From an uncultured Lachnospiraceae bacterium (GTDB lineage: Bacteria; Bacillota_A; Clostridia; Lachnospirales; Lachnospiraceae), in assembly GCA_902795715.1 (NCBI GenBank), contig CADBME010000282.1, positions 1-7,582 on the forward strand: 7,582 nt of DNA. Reading direction: 5' to 3'. The position numbers and the translations under genes were made by a program. Of this stretch, positions 5,614 through 7,582 are shown piece by piece (the stretch's first letter is position 1; each line of letters begins with the position of its first letter). Below the pieces are notes generated by a model, which saw only the letters and a program-made list of their open reading frames with translations, was not told the origin of the DNA and searched no databases.

Positions 5614-6357
5614 AACATCCTCCTTGACTATTGTTTCTTCCTGCATTTGCTCGTTTTCTTCCTCTTTTTCCTGACCATAGCAGAGGCAATCCCCCAGAGG
5701 AATCTGTCTGTCCTTATCATAAAACAAGTAAAAATCCGGCTGATCAAATTGAACTTTATAGATTCTGTCGAAAACCGGATACCAGATCTTTGACCTGCCC
5801 TCCTTCATCTGGGCATCCAAAAAAGCATCATGGGCATCATGGGAACCGTCATCAAAACGGGTAAAAGCATATGAGTAACGGCCTCTCAATGCAGCCTCCT
5901 GGGCAGCCATACCATGATAAGCATAATATTTTGCATAATTATATATCAAAAAGAGGCGGGACATGGGTTCATACCGGGTCCCGTCCTGGCGGAGCACCAA
6001 CTTGGGGGAAAGGCCGTCATGGGAAAAACGGTCCTCTCCGATCAGGGATAACATCTCCTCACCCTCCTCCGTTTTTCCGGCCAGAAGGCAGCAGACAGAC
6101 TGCCAGGCCCTTCTGGCATTCAGATAGGGAAGGTGGTGGGGATGATAAAAACATATATCCATGAGCTGACTGTTCCAGTGCATATATTCTTCCAGAATGC
6201 CCTCGCGGTCTTCAAGATGAATCTTATCGATCACATAGGGCCAGAGAAAGCTTAACATATTATAATAAGTCACAGCATCTCTCTCGTCATAATGAATCCT
6301 TTTGGCCAGTTTATCATATTCATCCCGGTCAAAAGCTTTTTCTTCTATAAATTCCAA
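4330..6357 (-). CDS. Long ORF: uncharacterised 248-residue N-terminal region fused in frame to MetY
   Basis: 675 codons beginning with TTG (6357-6355); this start is chosen because AGGAGG (complement of 6366-6371) lies 8 nt before it. Residues 1-228 have no motif I recognise: they are aromatic-rich, probably mostly helical, and could be a TPR-like or enzyme-associated domain. Residues 229-248 form a Glu/Gln-rich linker, and residues 249-675 are a complete MetY with its own SD and ATG. MetY proteins normally begin at residue 249, so this is either a genuine extended enzyme, or two genes whose boundary has lost its stop. A TAG lies in another frame at 5628-5630 just before the internal SD; losing one base in the A-rich stretch before it would let the upstream frame end there. 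The run-on peptide in that case would be unusually basic (Q-E-K-R-K-K), so the Glu-rich in-frame reading looks more natural. Confidence 0.65.
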   Translation of the reverse strand: MEFIEEKAFDRDEYDKLAKRIHYDERDAVTYYNMLSFLWPYVIDKIHLEDREGILEEYMHWNSQLMDICFYHPHHLPYLNARRAWQSVCCLLAGKTEEGEEMLSLIGEDRFSHDGLSPKLVLRQDGTRYEPMSRLFLIYNYAKYYAYHGMAAQEAALRGRYSYAFTRFDDGSHDAHDAFLDAQMKEGRSKIWYPVFDRIYKVQFDQPDFYLFYDKDRQIPLGDCLCYGQEKEEENEQMQEETIVKEDVMKKKSIDTLCVQGGYVPGNGEPRQVPIIQSTTFNYESSDAMGRLFDLEDEGYFYTRLQNPTNDLVAKKICQLEGGTAAMLTSSGQAASFYSVFNIASCGDHVVASSSIYGGTFNLFSVTMKRMGIDFTFVDPDCSEEELNRAFLPETKAVFGETIANPALTVLDIEKFAKAAHAHGVPLIVDNTFATPVNCRPFEWGADIVIHSTTKYMDGHGSAVGGCIVDSGKFDWTKYPDRFPGLCTPDESYHGVTYTERFGLGGAFITKATAQLMRDFGSIQSPQNAYLLNIGLESLHVRMKRHCENGMAIANYLANHEKVTYVNYCGLPGDPYHELANKYLPDGSCGVVSFGVKGGRKAAENFMAHLKLGHIETHVADSRTCCLHPASATHRQMSDAELEACGVKPDLIRYSCGLEDAQDLIDDLAQALESI
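5619..5625 (-). promoter_or_regulatory. Internal Shine-Dalgarno that decides the metY start
   Basis: AAGGAGG lies 5 nt before the ATG at 5613-5611, where MetY homology begins (MKKKSIDTLCVQGGY). It is embedded in the upstream in-frame coding sequence, encoding K-E-D. Such a perfect site inside a coding frame indicates that MetY is initiated here, whatever happens to the longer frame. Confidence 0.75.
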
Positions 6358-6372
6358 AGCGCTATCCTCCTG

Positions 6373-6401
6373 ATTATAGGCTGTTTGAAAGGCTCTTTTA
6401 A
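6373..6401 (-). promoter_or_regulatory. Promoter-like element whose start site would fall in the SD
   Basis: A perfect -10 hexamer TATAAT (6378-6373) follows TTAAAA (6401-6396, 4 of 6 -35 bases) by 17 bp. A transcript would begin about 7 nt later, near 6366, at the end of the AGGAGG serving the TTG start. Such an mRNA would lack the SD for the long form but keep the internal metY SD. It may be a real promoter or a chance match. Confidence 0.35.
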
Positions 6402-6427
6402 ATAAACTGTCAGTCTGTCTTCACCTT

Positions 6428-6447
6428 TTCCGGCTGATCATCCGGAA
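6428..6447 (-). other. Small hairpin after the chorismate mutase gene
   Basis: TTCCGG and CCGGAA form a 6-bp stem around the 8-nt loop ATGATCAG, starting 8 bp after the stop codon. On the minus strand it is followed by AAGGTG rather than T residues, so it is not an intrinsic terminator; it may protect the 3' end of a processed mRNA. The rest of the 97-bp gap holds only the promoter-like element and the SD of the next frame. Confidence 0.3.
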
Positions 6448-6454
6448 GCAGGGA

Positions 6455-7297
6455 TTATATGGAGCGGTAACTGCCGGCAATTCTGAAGAAGTCTGTCTCC
6501 CGGGAAAGCTGGAAAATCAAAGCCCGTATCTCCGCCTGGTCCATACATGCTGATAGTTCTGCATAAAACAGATTATCCCGCTTTTTTTCCATGTGGAAAG
6601 GTCCGGAATAAAAAGCGGTTAGATTTACACCGTAATCGGCAATTATGGAAAGAATGGCAGCCAGACTCCCGGCCCGGTCGGGACATGAAAAGGCAATCAG
6701 GATACGGTTATGATCAGGGAGAACGAACAGATCTTTGCTAAAACAAAGAAACTTTTGAAAAAGCTCCCCATCCTCCCGGACAGGACAATCCATAATCTTA
6801 AGGTCTTTGTCCATGAGCATGGATATAAGCTCAGGCCAGGTAGAAATGTCCCCTCTGCTGACTCCGACATCCGCCTCATCCCTTATTACCGCATCAGTTA
6901 CCTGGTCAAAGTCATCCAGAGTCAGAATCTCAGCAGAAAAACCTTCGAAGGCATCCCGGTCTTCCCTGACCACAGCAATCTTTCTGATATCGGGAAGAAT
7001 CCTTCGATATAAATGGGGGAAAGCAGTCCCCAGTTCCAGGACCCTTCCATATTGATACTCACGGCTTACCCCCATGATTTTTTTAATCACGGCTGTGTAT
7101 TCCTGAAGGATAGAGGGATTCATGCCCCGGGTCCTATTTGCGATAATCTCCTTCTCCCTGTCCGGTTTATAGATATCATCCCCGGTCTCTGCCTTAAGGC
7201 AGGCCACCCGGTCCGCCAGCTCCATCCTTTCCTCGAAAAGAGTCCGGATCTGTCTGTCGACCCTGTCGATTTCCCTACGTATTTCAGCTAATTCCAT
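6455..7297 (-). CDS. Chorismate mutase with ACT domain; PheA-like, prephenate dehydratase core missing
   Basis: 280 residues, versus about 375 for a normal bifunctional PheA. Residues 1-84 are an AroQ chorismate mutase (chorismate to prephenate, Phe/Tyr pathway). Aligned to the E. coli P-protein, the active-site residues are present: R7, R24, K35, R47, E48, S78, Q82; the position of E. coli D48 is K44, in a KPDRE motif. Residues about 196-278 are an ACT domain (IAFSCPDRAGSLAAILSIIA, GVNLTAFYSGP), but the phenylalanine-binding ESRP motif reads YSGP (230-233). Only about 110 residues lie between, where the dehydratase needs about 180. ADVGVSRGDIS replaces the PIENS region and KFLCFSKD the TRF motif, and no opening GPxGTFS motif is seen. 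Dehydratase activity is therefore unlikely. The frame is continuous, so this is an evolved internal loss, not a frameshift. The SD is modest (AAGGG, 12 nt before ATG). It precedes the long metY frame by 97 bp. Confidence 0.82.
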   Translation of the reverse strand: MELAEIRREIDRVDRQIRTLFEERMELADRVACLKAETGDDIYKPDREKEIIANRTRGMNPSILQEYTAVIKKIMGVSREYQYGRVLELGTAFPHLYRRILPDIRKIAVVREDRDAFEGFSAEILTLDDFDQVTDAVIRDEADVGVSRGDISTWPELISMLMDKDLKIMDCPVREDGELFQKFLCFSKDLFVLPDHNRILIAFSCPDRAGSLAAILSIIADYGVNLTAFYSGPFHMEKKRDNLFYAELSACMDQAEIRALIFQLSRETDFFRIAGSYRSI

Positions 7298-7327
7298 ATT
7301 CCATCTCTACCCTTCTCTGAATGTTTT

Positions 7328-7347
7328 TTTCCCTTTCGGGAGGGAAA
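7328..7347 (-). other. Hairpin between the edge gene and the chorismate mutase gene
   Basis: TTTCCCT (complement of 7341-7347) pairs with AGGGAAA (complement of 7328-7334) around the 6-nt loop CCCGAA. On the minus strand four further A residues follow instead of T, so it is not a standard terminator in the direction of the genes. It occupies the centre of the 71-bp gap; no promoter is evident there. Confidence 0.3.
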
Positions 7348-7368
7348 GCCAATCCGTATCTGAAGACC

Positions 7369-7582
7369 CTACATGGTGCTTAAGAGGCGTATCCCATCTT
7401 CCTTGATCAAAAGCTTTCCATGTTCATTGTAGTAACTGGGATCATAGCTCATGTTGGAACACTTGGCCCCGTATTCCTCGGCAGTCAGAACAAAGGATGT
7501 GGCCTGGGCTCCGCTTGTTCCCTCGGGAAAGGAGACAAGAAGTATGTAGTTATCTCCATCTTTATAAAGGGAAGAAGGAAAA
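7369..7582 (-). CDS. C-terminal end of an unrecognised protein (partial)
   Basis: An open frame enters from the right edge and ends with TAG at 7371-7369, giving 70 residues: it opens FPSSLYKDGDNYILLVSFPE and closes LLIKEDGIRLLSTM. The first part has the alternating pattern of beta strands (NYILLVSFPEG, ATSFVLTAEEYG); there is one Cys and no membrane segment. I recognise no family. Codon choice and strand agree with the neighbours and the other two minus-strand frames are closed early, so it is very likely coding. It lies 71 bp upstream of the chorismate mutase gene and is probably part of the same transcript. Confidence 0.6.
   Translation of the reverse strand, partial: FPSSLYKDGDNYILLVSFPEGTSGAQATSFVLTAEEYGAKCSNMSYDPSYYNEHGKLLIKEDGIRLLSTM

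Noticed and set aside
4531..5793. 420-codon open frame on the plus strand
   Set aside because: It lies wholly antisense to the metY coding region, where MetY homology is unambiguous; its translation shows no domain and its start has no matching ribosome site. It is a shadow of the codon pattern of the real gene.
6428..6447. Terminator after the chorismate mutase gene
   Set aside because: The stem is only 6 bp and is followed by purines, not a T-run.
6358..6454. SAM riboswitch or T-box before the metY frame
   Set aside because: Looked for because sulfur genes in Firmicutes often carry one. The gap is only 97 bp and shows neither the S-box core nor a T-box and terminator.
6455..7297. Annotation as a bifunctional chorismate mutase/prephenate dehydratase
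   Set aside because: The dehydratase segment is far too short and lacks its defining motifs, so only the mutase and ACT parts can be supported.
1..7582. tRNA, rRNA, CRISPR, insertion sequence, integrase or attachment sites
   Set aside because: None was seen: no cloverleaf-like segment, no regularly spaced repeats, no transposase or recombinase frame, and gene style is uniform across the window.

Overview
The window looks like a piece of a Gram-positive anaerobe of the class Clostridia, most plausibly Lachnospiraceae. This rests on strong AGGAGG-type ribosome binding sites, intrinsic terminators with U-tracts, moderate base composition, a zinc-ribbon membrane protein and an FHA/kinase-like protein of the kind common in that family. 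No rRNA or other lineage marker is present, so the assignment is an inference. Every supported gene lies on the minus strand, so transcription runs from high to low coordinates.

Right half (7582 to about 3527), in order of transcription: the C-terminal 70 residues of an unrecognised protein; a 280-residue PheA-like protein with an apparently intact AroQ chorismate mutase domain and an ACT domain, but with most of the prephenate dehydratase domain missing; a 675-codon reading frame that joins an uncharacterised 248-residue N-terminal region in frame to a complete O-acetylhomoserine sulfhydrylase (MetY), with a perfect Shine-Dalgarno and ATG at the internal metY start; and an OmpR/PhoB-family response regulator with no partner kinase in view. 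A strong terminator at 3527-3564 closes this unit. Spacings of 71, 97 and 35 bp and the absence of convincing internal terminators suggest co-transcription, although a promoter-like element lies directly before the long metY frame.

Left half (about 3500 to 1): a good sigma-A-type promoter (TTGATA, 17 bp, TAAAAT) drives a second unit. It encodes a membrane protein with a cytoplasmic zinc ribbon, a disordered basic linker, one transmembrane helix and a large extracytoplasmic part with an acidic tail. Next come a 15-codon leader-like ORF whose SD sits in a hairpin loop and whose stop overlaps the next start (ATGA), a protein with a degenerate FHA domain followed by a pseudokinase domain, and the first 26 codons of a protein that begins with a signal or anchor sequence.

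The right unit is metabolic (chorismate to prephenate; sulfhydrylation of O-acetylhomoserine) plus a regulator. The left unit looks like a signalling or scaffold module at the cell envelope whose FHA and kinase folds have both lost their defining functional residues. The most notable observations are the doubly degenerate FHA-pseudokinase with its coupled leader ORF, the in-frame N-terminal extension of MetY, and the chorismate mutase-ACT protein with the dehydratase core removed.
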